This document shows, one piece after another, positions 36,621 to 46,141 of a stretch of 64,000 nucleotides of DNA (within the stretch, counting starts at the first letter, position 1; the number at the start of each line of letters is the position of its first letter). The stretch covers positions 62,960 to 126,959 of the forward strand of contig NZ_LGYO01000034.1 of the NCBI RefSeq assembly GCF_001263355.1. Reading direction: 5' to 3'. Under the pieces are notes generated by a model that did no database searches, was not told the DNA's origin, and was given only the letters and a program-made list of their open reading frames with translations. This DNA comes from Acetobacterium bakii (GTDB lineage: Bacteria; Bacillota; Clostridia; Eubacteriales; Eubacteriaceae). The position numbers and the translations under genes are program-made.

Positions 36621-37199
36621 TTAAACCACATCGCCGGTAATAATGAAAATTGGGTTGGCGGCTTTTAACATGGTCAATCCGCCAATGCCTTCGCCGCGGC
36701 TGATGCCAACCTGGATCAGTTCCACATTTTCAAAATAGTTATTCATCAAGGTGGTGGCTTGGGCGGCATTTTCCAAAGTGACAAAATTAGCAATCACCCG
36801 ACCGCCGACACGGATTTGCTTCTTGCACCAGATAAAAAGACCTTCCATATTGCCGCCGGAACCCCCAATAATGACCCGATCCACCGGCTCAGTGATTTCT
36901 GTGAGAGCCTCTGGGGCTTTTCCCTGAATGATCGAGACGTTGTCAGCCTTAAAATGCTCTTTATTCTGGGCCACCAGTGCCAGTGCCGATTCCTTGGCTT
37001 CCACTGCATAAACTCTTCCCGGGGTGGCTGCATAGGCGGCTTCCATGGTTATCCCACCAGTGCCGGCGCCAATATCCACCACCACATTTCCGGACTCAAT
37101 TCCCAGCAATGAAATGGTCAGGATCCGAATCTCCCGTTTGGTCATCGGAGCCTTTCCCCGGATATAGGCCTCATCTTTGTATCCTGCGATATTACTCAT
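36621..37199 (-). CDS. cbiT: Cobalt-precorrin-6B C15-methyltransferase/decarboxylase CbiT
   Basis: This 192-residue SAM-dependent methyltransferase has the binding motif VVDIGAGTGGITMEAA near residue 40, the acidic loop VYAVEAKE near 62, and VDRVIIGGSGGNMEGL near 105, which is diagnostic for CbiT. It methylates C15 and decarboxylates the C12 acetate chain in the anaerobic corrin pathway. Its start overlaps cbiE by eight bases. It is the last gene of the btuF-to-cbiT operon. Confidence 0.94.
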   Translation of the reverse strand: MSNIAGYKDEAYIRGKAPMTKREIRILTISLLGIESGNVVVDIGAGTGGITMEAAYAATPGRVYAVEAKESALALVAQNKEHFKADNVSIIQGKAPEALTEITEPVDRVIIGGSGGNMEGLFIWCKKQIRVGGRVIANFVTLENAAQATTLMNNYFENVELIQVGISRGEGIGGLTMLKAANPIFIITGDVV

Positions 37200-37824
37200 T
37201 CACAATCACCACCACTGCCAGTCCTTCCTCTTGATAGTCTAAGGCTTCCGTCAGGGTGAGCCTGGTAATTTTTTCGTTGGAGTAAGACAGTTCTTCCCCC
37301 ACATAAATAATGCGGTTCTCCAGCCCCGCGGATAGCAGGGTTTGGGCAATAAATGCCGTATTGTTTGTTTTATCGGTTAACAGTCCCAGCTTTTCATTTT
37401 CTTCCACTTCCGTAATAAAATCCGGATCGCGACCGTGCAGGCTCATCAGCTTGGCATCTTCCCAGGTTAAATTTAGCTTGGCAAAAAAATATTGCAGCGA
37501 GCTGATTCCCGGAATACAGACAATATGCTTGATCGGAATCACTTTTTTGGCATAAGACAGCAGGCTGTGAAAGCCGCAATCTCCGGATACCACCAAAGCG
37601 GTTTTTTTCTTAGGATAAATCAGGGCGATTTCTTCCATCAGCTCACTTAAAGAGGTCCCTTTACCGATGTAGAGCATTTCTTTGCCGGTGGTATCAAAGC
37701 TTTCCGCATGTCGGACCCCACAGAGGATGACCTCGGCGTCCTGAATTTCTTTTTTGGCAATGGGTAAAATAAAGTCGGGATGTCCTGGTCCCAAACCAAT
37801 GATTTTTAATGGATACATACGCAT
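37192..37824 (-). CDS. cbiE: Cobalt-precorrin-7 C5-methyltransferase CbiE
   Basis: This 210-residue tetrapyrrole methylase has the family opening KIIGLGPGHPDFILPIAKKE, the VVSGDCGFHSLLSYA segment near residue 78, and CIPGISSLQYFFAKL near 102. It methylates C5 of the corrin ring; CbiT acts with it, and the two are often fused in other bacteria but are separate here. The gene overlaps cbiD by 19 bases. Confidence 0.93.
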   Translation of the reverse strand: MRMYPLKIIGLGPGHPDFILPIAKKEIQDAEVILCGVRHAESFDTTGKEMLYIGKGTSLSELMEEIALIYPKKKTALVVSGDCGFHSLLSYAKKVIPIKHIVCIPGISSLQYFFAKLNLTWEDAKLMSLHGRDPDFITEVEENEKLGLLTDKTNNTAFIAQTLLSAGLENRIIYVGEELSYSNEKITRLTLTEALDYQEEGLAVVVIVNE

Positions 37825-38951
37825 TCCCTCATCTTTTCTGCTTTTTTGCTTTCTCCCAGATGACCGTGGATTTTTGAAAAAAGAATAACCTCGATGTCAA
37901 TAGTTCCATACACCCGGTCGCCTGCTTTTTTCTTTACAACCTCGGCCAAATGATTAAAATAATCCGGGATATTTTCTGCTAAAATAATGTCTGTGGCTTC
38001 GTCGGTTGTTTTGGAAGCCATAATTTTTTCCATGGTGGCCTGGGAGGCTCCTAAAATTCCGGCATGGGCGGTAAGAATTTCCATTCGTCCGTCAGCGACG
38101 TTGCTATGGGTATTGAAAATTCCCCCGGCCACCTTGACCAGCTTGCCTAAATGGCCCACCATCAGTATTTTTTCAAAACCCATCCGTTCGGCTTCATCCA
38201 GCATAAAGCCCAAAAAATTGCTGGTTTTGATCAGGACATCCAAATTCAAACCCAGTTCCTCGGAAAAATCTTTGCCGTAGTTACCAGGTGCAAAAATAAT
38301 TTCCGTATGTCCCTTTGCTTTTAGAACCGACAGTTCCAATTTCATTGTCGCTTTCAGCGCATCCTCGCTCATGGGCTCAACAATCCCCGAGGTGCCGATT
38401 ACCGACAAACCGCCGGCAATTCCCAGTTTGGGGTTAAAGGTGCGTTTGGCCAGTTCTTCGCCCTGGGGAATGGAAATTTCAACGATCCAGCCCTTGGGGA
38501 AATCACTTTTTCCCTTTAATCGCTGGCTTTCCAACACCTTCGCAATCTCCTGGGCCATGGTTTTCCGGGGGACCGGGTTAATGGCCGGCTCTCCGATTGG
38601 GATACTCAGTCCCACTGAGGTAACGGTGCCAACACCGATACCGCCGACAAACGCAATGCCCTCATTATCGGAGGGCTTGATTTTCGAAAAAATTTTAATC
38701 CCGTTGGTCACATCGGGGTCATCCCCGGCATCTTTAATCACCGCGCACGAAGCCCCGGCTGCCGAAAATTCCTGGTCATGCAAAACCAGATCCAGGGGCC
38801 AGCCTTTGGGGGTATCAATTTTTACGGTTTCGCATTTTTCCTGGGTCAGGTACATTTCCAAGGCAGCTTTGGTTGCCGCAGTGGCACAGGACCCGGTAGT
38901 ATAGCCGTAGCGCAGCACTTTCCCGTTTTTTTCAATGGTTTTATTAAACAT
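37806..38951 (-). CDS. cbiD: Cobalt-precorrin-5B C1-methyltransferase CbiD
   Basis: I start this at the ATG at 38951 (MFNKTIEKNGKVLRYGYTTG), with AGGGAGAC five bases upstream; another ATG overlaps the previous stop at 38966. The hallmark YGYTTGSCATAATKAAL is near residue 15, and VGIGVGTVTS-type and PAINPVPRKTM segments follow. It methylates C1 in the anaerobic pathway, and its presence marks the cbi (oxygen-independent) route. The C-terminus (FSKIHGHLGESKKAE) is normal. Confidence 0.94.
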   Translation of the reverse strand: MFNKTIEKNGKVLRYGYTTGSCATAATKAALEMYLTQEKCETVKIDTPKGWPLDLVLHDQEFSAAGASCAVIKDAGDDPDVTNGIKIFSKIKPSDNEGIAFVGGIGVGTVTSVGLSIPIGEPAINPVPRKTMAQEIAKVLESQRLKGKSDFPKGWIVEISIPQGEELAKRTFNPKLGIAGGLSVIGTSGIVEPMSEDALKATMKLELSVLKAKGHTEIIFAPGNYGKDFSEELGLNLDVLIKTSNFLGFMLDEAERMGFEKILMVGHLGKLVKVAGGIFNTHSNVADGRMEILTAHAGILGASQATMEKIMASKTTDEATDIILAENIPDYFNHLAEVVKKKAGDRVYGTIDIEVILFSKIHGHLGESKKAEKMRECVCIH

Positions 38952-38965
38952 ATTGTCTCCCTGCA

Positions 38966-39706
38966 TTAATCAATGGGATAATTCTTTTTAATTAACAGTG
39001 TCGATAGATAGGGGATTTTCCCTTTTAAAACCGCGATATCCCGGACCACCTTCTGTGTTTCCATGCCGATATTGGATACCAGCACAAAGGATTTTTCCAA
39101 TCCCCGTTTTTCAAGTTCTTCAGCCATCAGCGCATTGTTGGCGGATATTTTCATGACTACAATATTCTGGTGAGCATCCAAGATCGCCCGAATTTCCTCG
39201 ATGGGCTGAGTCATGGCAACCACCCCCAGGGATTCTTCACCCTGGGTCAAAGGAATATTAAGCTGGGCTCCCAGATTGCAAAAAGAAGGTACGCCCGACA
39301 GGGTGATGACTTCGATATTGCGTTTTAATAAAAACTCCATCACATAGGAATAGGTGCTGAATACCATGGGATCGCCGAGGGTAATAAAGGCCACATCTTT
39401 GCCTTCGTTTAGGAGGACTTCGATTTCATCAGCATTTTCTTCCCATTGTTTTTTAAGGACTTCCCGTTCTTCACTGAGTGAAATCATCGGGAAGTTCATT
39501 TCCAGTACCTTGGAAAGATCCGGGATATGGGTTTTTACAATATTAAAGGCGATGCTGGGGCTTCCCATTTTCTTAGTGGGCGTAATCACCAGATCCGCAG
39601 CGGCTAATATTTTAGCGGCCTTAATAGTAATGAGGTCCGGATCTCCCGGCCCGACACCGATGCCATAAAAAATTCCTTTTTTAACTGCTGCCATGGTGCC
39701 TACCAT
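38966..39706 (-). CDS. cbiL: Cobalt-precorrin-2 C20-methyltransferase CbiL
   Basis: This 246-residue tetrapyrrole methylase has GIGVGPGDPDLITIKAAKIL near residue 15, VAFITLGDPMVFSTYSYVMEF near 102 and TLSGVPSFCNLGAQLNIPL near 130; the latter two are typical of C20 methylases. It carries out the first methylation after cobalt insertion. Two ATGs are possible (39706 and 39694); the first overlaps the cbiC stop. The downstream cbiD gene is coupled by a TAATG overlap. Confidence 0.92.
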   Translation of the reverse strand: MVGTMAAVKKGIFYGIGVGPGDPDLITIKAAKILAAADLVITPTKKMGSPSIAFNIVKTHIPDLSKVLEMNFPMISLSEEREVLKKQWEENADEIEVLLNEGKDVAFITLGDPMVFSTYSYVMEFLLKRNIEVITLSGVPSFCNLGAQLNIPLTQGEESLGVVAMTQPIEEIRAILDAHQNIVVMKISANNALMAEELEKRGLEKSFVLVSNIGMETQKVVRDIAVLKGKIPYLSTLLIKKNYPID

Positions 39707-40329
39707 TCTCTTCCCAATTGATATAGCATCGCATTAAGAATCGCCGCAACCACAGGGCTGCCGCCTTTGCGTCCGTTAATGCGAATAATCGGGCTGTCAA
39801 TTTGATCCAGAGCTTGCTTGGATTCAGCCGCGCCCACAAAACCGATGGGTGCGCCGATAATCAAGGCTGGTTTGGCGGCGCCTATTTTAACCTTTTCAAT
39901 CAGGGTATACAAAGCCGTCGGGGCATTCCCAATGGCAAAAATGCCCACGCTGTCATCTTTCAGCGCTTTTTCCATGCTGACGGTGGAACGGGTAACGCCG
40001 CGTTCCTTAGCCTCTTTTGCCACATCGTCGTCATGGACGTAGTTGACAATTTCAATACCATGATCAGCCAATGCTTTTTTATTCACCGCCACCTGAATCA
40101 TCCGGGTATCTGCATAGATTTTCTTTCCCTGTTTCAGGGCTTCCATTCCGCTTTCGTACCCGCCGTTGAGGATTTCCAGTAAATCCGCGTATTCAAAATC
40201 AGCGGTGGTATGAATGATCCGCTTCACCATTGGGGCAATGGTCTCCGGGAAGACGTGGTCCCCTAATTCCTCGGTAATAATTTCAAAACTGCGCTCTTCA
40301 ATTTCTTGTGGATTATTTATATATTGCAT
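39700..40329 (-). CDS. cbiC: Cobalt-precorrin-8 methylmutase CbiC
   Basis: This 209-residue protein opens with PQEIEERSFEIITEEL, then has the catalytic His region VKRIIHTTADFEYADLL near residue 37, then APIGFVGAAESKQAL near 165 and INGRKGGSPVVAAILNAML near 188. All are strongly conserved in the family that moves the C11 methyl group to C12 to form cobyrinate. It lies in the cbi operon between the PduX-like kinase and cbiL. Confidence 0.95.
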   Translation of the reverse strand: MQYINNPQEIEERSFEIITEELGDHVFPETIAPMVKRIIHTTADFEYADLLEILNGGYESGMEALKQGKKIYADTRMIQVAVNKKALADHGIEIVNYVHDDDVAKEAKERGVTRSTVSMEKALKDDSVGIFAIGNAPTALYTLIEKVKIGAAKPALIIGAPIGFVGAAESKQALDQIDSPIIRINGRKGGSPVVAAILNAMLYQLGREW

Positions 40330-40375
40330 GCTGTCCTCGCTTTCTTTCCTTCTATTCAGAAAATGTTTATCGAAT

Positions 40376-41260
40376 TTAATTTCTCTCTATGGTAACTTTA
40401 ATTCCACCGGGAATTAAATGATTCTGGTAAATGTCTGCATAAGCGGTAACGGGAATGTATTTTCTCAGGTCTTTTAAAAATTCATTCCCCTGAAAATCCT
40501 TCTCCTGATACATAATCCCAATGACGGTACCGCTGTGACCGATGATGGTTCCCAATCCCCCATAGTTTTGAGACATTGCGGTCAGCAATTCCAGATACGG
40601 TTTCTGCAGCCTTCCCTGATTAAGAAAGGCGCTCCTCGTACAGGCTTCCCCGACATATTTTAAGTTTTTTTCGTTGATACCTTGTTCAAACTGATACACA
40701 ATCTCCGCAAAGCTTTCCAGGTCTTTTTTTGTATAATCATCCTGGCTTTCATTAAAACTCAGAGTATCAATCCCGCCATGAAAGTCAATAATCAGAATCT
40801 CGGATTCAATAGAACCCTTGAAGCTTTTCAGGATCTTCCCATTAATATGATTAAAGAGATTAAGCTTTGGAAACATCAGGTTGTCTGAGGGTTCGATGCT
40901 GACACACAGCGCTCCGATTTCACCTGGAGTTAATCTTAAATCAAAAAAATGGGAAAGTCCGGCGGCCATGCCGGCAATGTCCGCGGTGCTGCTGGCCATG
41001 CCCTTTTCCAGCGGAATTTCCGTTTCCATTGAAAAATGAAGATGGTCGATTTCCCGCCTGGCAATTTCATAACGCCGGCAGATTTCTGCAACCATTTTCG
41101 CGGTTTTTGGTTTTAAAGACTTACAGTTTCCCGGCCCTTCTTTAATGATAATGGTGGAATAGCGGTCAATGGGACAGGACACCAGACAGGGATTGTCTTC
41201 AAACCAGCCCTGGATGTATTCGCCGCAGGTGCCCGGGGTTTTAACGGTGACCCGTCTCAT
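40376..41260 (-). CDS. pduX: GHMP-family L-threonine kinase, PduX-like
   Basis: This 294-residue GHMP kinase begins VKTPGTCGEYIQGW and has the phosphate-binding loop PLEKGMASSTADIAGMAA near residue 92. The family in corrinoid operons phosphorylates L-threonine, the precursor of the aminopropanol arm of the nucleotide loop. Its start overlaps cbiA by four bases. A propanediol or other GHMP role is possible but unlikely in this operon. Confidence 0.85.
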   Translation of the reverse strand: MRRVTVKTPGTCGEYIQGWFEDNPCLVSCPIDRYSTIIIKEGPGNCKSLKPKTAKMVAEICRRYEIARREIDHLHFSMETEIPLEKGMASSTADIAGMAAGLSHFFDLRLTPGEIGALCVSIEPSDNLMFPKLNLFNHINGKILKSFKGSIESEILIIDFHGGIDTLSFNESQDDYTKKDLESFAEIVYQFEQGINEKNLKYVGEACTRSAFLNQGRLQKPYLELLTAMSQNYGGLGTIIGHSGTVIGIMYQEKDFQGNEFLKDLRKYIPVTAYADIYQNHLIPGGIKVTIERN

Positions 41261-42621
41261 TCCCGGCCTTCTTTAATACTCAGGGCTTCGGTTAGCAGGG
41301 CTTTTAAAAAATTAGGATTGCTGTAAAAATGAATGTGTGGATACCCTGCCAGCACATTTTTTTTCCGATAACCACAGGTCCATGTCCGGTTCATCTTGGA
41401 AATCACATAGGCTGTGGGTATCAGCTGCTGGGTTTCTACCACGCTGTGGTGAAATTCATGGCCCCGTATCTCAATGGATTTCCCGCCGAGGTACGCGCAG
41501 ATATTCACGTACCCAAAGCGTTGGAGACGTTTGGTCATCTGGGCATTTCCGTCAATAAAGCCAACCCCTTCGTTGGTTTGCCCATCCAAAAGGATCATGG
41601 CGTTGGCGAGGTACATCAACCCCCCACATTCGGCGTAACAGGGAAGACCTTCTTCCAGTTGGTTTTTAATATCCGCCAGCATGGTTTTGTTTTCTGCCAG
41701 CTCGGCTCCGAATACTTCCGGAAAGCCCCCGCCTATGTACAGGCCATCAAGATTTTCCGGCAAATTCTTGTCGCCAAGCGGACTGAAGCTTACAATCTCA
41801 ACCCCGGCTTTTTCCAATGCCATAAAGTTATCATCATAGTAAAAATTAAAGGCTCTGTCCTTGGGCACGCCAATGCGCAGGCCATGATATTTTTGATGCC
41901 ACCCCTCAAAAGGGTCTCGGTAGGTTTTCGCTCTCTTGGGATGAGCGCTGATTTCCAGCAGCTTATCCAGATCAATGTGGGCTTCTGCCAATTCTCCGGC
42001 CCGGTCAACCTTTTCTCGAAAATCCAAAACCTCTTCCACCGGAACCAATCCCAGATGACGGCTGTCCATAACAATATCCGGATTGTTTGGAAAATACCCC
42101 AAACAGGTCACATCGTTATAGGCTTCAATCATTTCTTTTAGCAACTGGTAATGGGATTCCGAAGATATTCGATTGATGATGACTCCGGCAATTTTTGTGC
42201 TCCGGTCAAAATCAATATAGCCTTTTACCAATGCCGCCGCACTTTTTGCCATTCCCCGGCCATCAATAATCAGAATCACCGGAGCGCCAATGGTTTTTGC
42301 AAGATAGGCGCTGCTGCCGATATCCGATTCCAGGCTATGTCCATCATACAATCCCATAACGCCTTCCAGAATCCCCAGGTCATTGTCCTCAAGCCGACGA
42401 TCGAACAATCCTCTGATGGTATTCTCATCCAGCATCCAAGTATCCAGATTAATGGATTTTTCACCGGTGACAAAACTATGAAACATCGGGTCGATGTAAT
42501 CCGGGCCTGTCTTAAAGGGTTTAACATGAACCCCGCGTCTTTTAAAGGCTGCCATGACCCCCATGGTGACGGTTGTTTTTCCAACGTTGCTACTGGTGCC
42601 TGCCAGCATAAAATAATTCAT
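41257..42621 (-). CDS. cbiA: Cobyrinate a,c-diamide synthase CbiA
   Basis: This 454-residue enzyme has the N-terminal P-loop LAGTSSNVGKTTVTMG near residue 7, the GLYDGHSLESDIGSSAYLAK segment near 110, and a C-terminal glutaminase domain with nucleophile Cys in CYAECGGLMYLA near 335 and the late His in EIRGHEFHHS. It amidates side chains a and c using ATP and glutamine. An alternative, hydrogenobyrinate diamide synthase CobB, is unlikely beside cbiD and cbiT. Confidence 0.94.
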   Translation of the reverse strand: MNYFMLAGTSSNVGKTTVTMGVMAAFKRRGVHVKPFKTGPDYIDPMFHSFVTGEKSINLDTWMLDENTIRGLFDRRLEDNDLGILEGVMGLYDGHSLESDIGSSAYLAKTIGAPVILIIDGRGMAKSAAALVKGYIDFDRSTKIAGVIINRISSESHYQLLKEMIEAYNDVTCLGYFPNNPDIVMDSRHLGLVPVEEVLDFREKVDRAGELAEAHIDLDKLLEISAHPKRAKTYRDPFEGWHQKYHGLRIGVPKDRAFNFYYDDNFMALEKAGVEIVSFSPLGDKNLPENLDGLYIGGGFPEVFGAELAENKTMLADIKNQLEEGLPCYAECGGLMYLANAMILLDGQTNEGVGFIDGNAQMTKRLQRFGYVNICAYLGGKSIEIRGHEFHHSVVETQQLIPTAYVISKMNRTWTCGYRKKNVLAGYPHIHFYSNPNFLKALLTEALSIKEGRE

Positions 42622-42659
42622 AATTCTGCCTCCTCCTAAAATGACTGCTAATTTATTTT

Positions 42660-43943
42660 TTATTCTTTATTTTCATCGATTCGGGTTAATGCTTTGATAA
42701 TTTCCACAAACTCCTCGTGACTGCTGATTTCCGTCACTGTTTTTTTTGCTTTGATCTGCTCAAGGTATTGGGTTAAAGTTCCGTCGGTAAAATCATTGTT
42801 CAAACAGTTTGTATGGAAATATATGGTCCCCTTAAGATCTTCCAGACCTTTAAGATTGTTGACATTGCCATGACCAAAGGGCAGATCTGAAATCAAAATC
42901 ACGTCACAGTCTTTCATTAATTCCATATTTTTGGCCTGATTTTCATTGCTGATGACGGTAAAAGGACGCTCCTCAATCATGGGAATACCCAGAGCATCGC
43001 AAACCATCCAATCATCACTTCCCTGATTGACCACGCCGGCCGTCACCCGGTGACCCATGGCCTCGAGCTCTTCTAAAATTTGCGAGGCATTATTTCCGCC
43101 GCAAATCACATGAACCCGGAGGCTGTGATAAAATTCTGCTTCTTTAATCACCCTGAGAGGAATAATTTCCGGCTTTCCAAAAAGCTTGTTTTCCTGAATA
43201 AACATTTTCATATCATACACTTTTTTCAGGTTTTCCTCGGTAATCACCTGTTCCGGAGTCCCATCCACAATAACACTGCCATTTTTCATAAGCACCAGAC
43301 GATTGCAGTAGCGGGAGGCCAGATTAATGTCATGAAGCACTGCCACCACGGTCATTGATTTTTTCAAGTTGAGATTGCGGATCAATTCCATTATTTCAAT
43401 CTGATGATGGATATCCAGCGCCGATGTGGGTTCATCCAGCAGGATAATATCCGGTTCCTGGGCAATGGCACGGGCAATAATAACCCGTTGTTTTTCCCCG
43501 CCGCTGAGAGTGTTAAACAAGCGTTTGCGAAACTGCAATGTTTTAGTGGCATGCATCGCTTCAGTGACAACATCATAATCGTACTGGCTTTCTTTGACCT
43601 TAAAGCTCAAATACGGATTTCTGCCCATCAGCACAATATCTTCCACTGAAAAATCATAGTCGATATCAAAGGACTGGGGCACTACCGCCACCATCTGGGC
43701 CCGTTGCCGTTGCGAATAGGTGGTATTGTCTTTTCCTTCCAGAATAATCTCCCCTGACTTCAGGGGCAATAAACCGGATAAACATTTTAATAAGGTCGAT
43801 TTCCCAGCGCCGTTGGGACCAATGAGTCCCACAAATTCACCCTGGCAGACAACCGCATTAAAACGGGAAAGGATATCAGCATCCCCATAACCGGCCACAA
43901 CATTCCTAAAGTTCAACATGATTCTAGGCATTAAGCGTTCCAT
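42660..43943 (-). CDS. btuD: Cobalamin-type ABC ATPase BtuD with a C-terminal extension
   Basis: Residues 1-260 are a FecE/BtuD-type ATPase: Walker A GPNGAGKST near residue 42, signature LSGGEKQRV near 145, Walker B IILLDEPTSALD and VLHDINLASRYC. Some 160 further residues follow, starting near SLRVHVICGGNNASQILEEL and containing GVVNQGSDDWMVCDALGIPM and VILISDLPFGHGN. This part looks like a Rossmann-type alpha/beta domain. Most BtuD proteins are about 250 residues, so the extension is additional; its job is unknown. GGAGG lies before the ATG. Confidence 0.9.
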   Translation of the reverse strand: MERLMPRIMLNFRNVVAGYGDADILSRFNAVVCQGEFVGLIGPNGAGKSTLLKCLSGLLPLKSGEIILEGKDNTTYSQRQRAQMVAVVPQSFDIDYDFSVEDIVLMGRNPYLSFKVKESQYDYDVVTEAMHATKTLQFRKRLFNTLSGGEKQRVIIARAIAQEPDIILLDEPTSALDIHHQIEIMELIRNLNLKKSMTVVAVLHDINLASRYCNRLVLMKNGSVIVDGTPEQVITEENLKKVYDMKMFIQENKLFGKPEIIPLRVIKEAEFYHSLRVHVICGGNNASQILEELEAMGHRVTAGVVNQGSDDWMVCDALGIPMIEERPFTVISNENQAKNMELMKDCDVILISDLPFGHGNVNNLKGLEDLKGTIYFHTNCLNNDFTDGTLTQYLEQIKAKKTVTEISSHEEFVEIIKALTRIDENKE

Positions 43944-43944
43944 T

Positions 43945-44976
43945 TTACATGCCTCCTTTTTTTCGTTTTCTCAGGAGGTAAACAAAGAAGGGTCCGCCAA
44001 AAGCCGCGGTTATAATACCAACCGGTATTTCCTGGCCGGCAACGGTCCTGGCAATGGTGTCACAGAGAATTAAAAAGGCACCGCCGAATAAAAATGAGAA
44101 GGGCACCAGGGTACGATGCTTGGGGCCGGTAACCATCCGTACAATATGAGGAATAATAAGCCCCACAAAACCAATAATCCCGGTAACCGATACCACCGCG
44201 GCCGTAATTAATGATGACGAAAACAAAATCTTCTTTTTCAGACTTTCGGTATCCACACCCAGCTGAGTTGCGGTTTCTTCACCAAGCAGCATAATATCCA
44301 ATTCGCGAACCGAGGTCAGCATCATGACACAACCGAAAACCACATAGGGCAGCACTGCAATCACCTGATTCCAGCCCTTGCCATTGAGACTCCCCATGGT
44401 CCAAAACATAATGTGTGATAGATCATCCTGATTGAAAATCATCAGCAAGGACATTAGTGCTCCCAGTGATTGACCAATGGCAATGCCACTAAGCAAAAGC
44501 GTTGCAACCGGCACCTTCCGACCAACTCTGGAAATATTATAGACAACCAGAATAGTTAGAAACGAACCAATGAAAGCTAATAGTGCCACGCCATTCAGAC
44601 CCAGAAAGCTACTGGAAAAGTTCATCACAATCCCGATGGATGCCCCTAATGCTGCCCCTGAGGAGACCCCTAAAATATAAGGATCCGCCATCGGGTTTTT
44701 AAAAATCCCCTGATAGGCTGCACCGCAAATTGCCAGGGCGCCGCCGGTTACAAACGCAAGGATGATCCGGGGTAACCGAACATTCCAGATAATGGCAATG
44801 GCACCTTCGCTGATGTCTTCCATGCCAAAATTAATATGAAATATTTGATCCAATAAAATTTTATTGGCATCTAAAAAAGAGATGGAAGCCACTCCCATTA
44901 ACGTGCACAAATAAATAATGACAATACAAATGACAATGGATATAAACATGGCATATTTTTTTATGTTACTTTTCAT
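43945..44976 (-). CDS. btuC: Cobalamin-type ABC permease BtuC
   Basis: I start this at the ATG at 44976 (MKSNIKKYAMFIS), with TGGAG six bases upstream; another ATG at 44997 is possible. The permease has about ten membrane segments and family hallmarks RLPRIILAFVTGGALAICG, NPMADPYILGVSSGAALGA, FVGLIIPHIVRMV and PVGIITAAFGGPFFVYLL. It lies between btuF and btuD behind a cobalamin riboswitch, which supports corrinoid rather than siderophore as the substrate. Confidence 0.92.
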   Translation of the reverse strand: MKSNIKKYAMFISIVICIVIIYLCTLMGVASISFLDANKILLDQIFHINFGMEDISEGAIAIIWNVRLPRIILAFVTGGALAICGAAYQGIFKNPMADPYILGVSSGAALGASIGIVMNFSSSFLGLNGVALLAFIGSFLTILVVYNISRVGRKVPVATLLLSGIAIGQSLGALMSLLMIFNQDDLSHIMFWTMGSLNGKGWNQVIAVLPYVVFGCVMMLTSVRELDIMLLGEETATQLGVDTESLKKKILFSSSLITAAVVSVTGIIGFVGLIIPHIVRMVTGPKHRTLVPFSFLFGGAFLILCDTIARTVAGQEIPVGIITAAFGGPFFVYLLRKRKKGGM

Positions 44977-45075
44977 TATTGCTCCAGTTAATTTCATTTT
45001 TATCTGTTCACCCCTGGATTCACTCCTATCATAATAAGAAAACCCAGGGGCGAACAGCATTCGCCCCAATTTAAA

Positions 45076-46032
45076 TTATTTAGTAAATACTTCCGGATAA
45101 ATGCCATTGGCGATTAAAGCCATGCCCTCAATAATACGGGGACCTGGTCGCTGAATCATATCACTGTCCGGTGTGAGATATTCAAAGTAGACAATTTGGT
45201 CATTTACGATTGCATTGATCGTATCAAAACCAGGCGTCGCTTTTACTTCCTCTGGTTTGGTATAGAGGGAAATATAAACATCCGGGTTATCCGCAATTAT
45301 TTCTTCTGTACTTAATTGCGCCCATTGAGTTGTTGCATCAGCAGCAATGTTTTTAGCATTAAGATCAGTCAGCATGGAGTCCAGCATGGAGCCAGGCCCG
45401 GCACTGTAAAATTTACCGATATCGAAAAAAACTGATTTTTGCTTGGTTACAGTTGCTGCCTTATCTTTGAGTTCCTGTCGCTGTTCTTCCATGGCATCAA
45501 CCACTTTTTTTGCGGCATCATTGGCATTGGTAATTTCTCCGGCTTGAATAATATTAATTAAAACCCCATCAATACTATCCGGATCAAAAACAACAACCTT
45601 GGTGCCGATAGCCTGCAATTGCTGATTCATTTCATCTGACACTAAATCCGAAGACACCACAACATCCGGTGCCAGTTCAATAATCTTTTCAAGATTTGGT
45701 GCGTTGAAACTGCCGATACTGGCTACCGCCAAAGCTTCTTCGGGATAATCGCAATAATCGGTTCGTCCCACAAGCTTGCTTCCGGCACCGACAGCAAATA
45801 CTATTTCAGTGGCGGATGGCGACAAGGATACTATTTTTTGTGGCTCTTTCTCAATGGTCACCGAGGCACCTGAATCATCGGTTATGGTTAAGGGGTAGGT
45901 CGTCGCCCCACTTTTTGTTTCGACTCCACTTGAACTCACTGTACCCGTGGTTTGCTGGCAGCCGGCAAACAATAACCCCAAAGCCGCAATAATGAAAATT
46001 GCCAATAATGAACGCATTTTTCTGTTTTTCAT
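45076..46032 (-). CDS. btuF: Cobalamin-binding lipoprotein BtuF
   Basis: I start this at the ATG at 46032 (MKNRKMRSLLAIF), with AGAGGAAAG upstream. A lipobox ends LLFAGC near residue 24. The TroA-like fold follows with VSLSPSATEIVFAVGAGSKLVG near 75 and TDYCDYPEEA, a motif strongly typical of BtuF. It is the first gene after a cobalamin riboswitch and terminator, and delivers corrinoid to BtuCD. Confidence 0.94.
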   Translation of the reverse strand: MKNRKMRSLLAIFIIAALGLLFAGCQQTTGTVSSSGVETKSGATTYPLTITDDSGASVTIEKEPQKIVSLSPSATEIVFAVGAGSKLVGRTDYCDYPEEALAVASIGSFNAPNLEKIIELAPDVVVSSDLVSDEMNQQLQAIGTKVVVFDPDSIDGVLINIIQAGEITNANDAAKKVVDAMEEQRQELKDKAATVTKQKSVFFDIGKFYSAGPGSMLDSMLTDLNAKNIAADATTQWAQLSTEEIIADNPDVYISLYTKPEEVKATPGFDTINAIVNDQIVYFEYLTPDSDMIQRPGPRIIEGMALIANGIYPEVFTK

Positions 46033-46065
46033 TTTCTTTCCTCTTTCCAAATTATAAAATTTTGC

Positions 46066-46099
46066 AAAAAATAAATCCAGCTTCCTGTGGAGGCTGGAT
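46066..46099 (-). terminator. Intrinsic terminator between the btuF riboswitch and btuF
   Basis: The minus strand has ATCCAGC pairing with GCTGGAT around an eleven-base loop, followed by TTATTTTTT. It lies between the B12 box and the btuF start, as an expression platform. Confidence 0.8.
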
Positions 46100-46141
46100 A
46101 ACAAACAAAAGGTTTAATCCTGTTCTTCCCACCGAAGAAAT

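Noticed and set aside
41329..42141. A 270-codon plus-strand open frame opposite cbiA
   Set aside because: The minus strand carries an unmistakable CbiA with its P-loop and glutaminase motifs; the plus-strand frame has no domain, no ribosome site and an unnatural composition.
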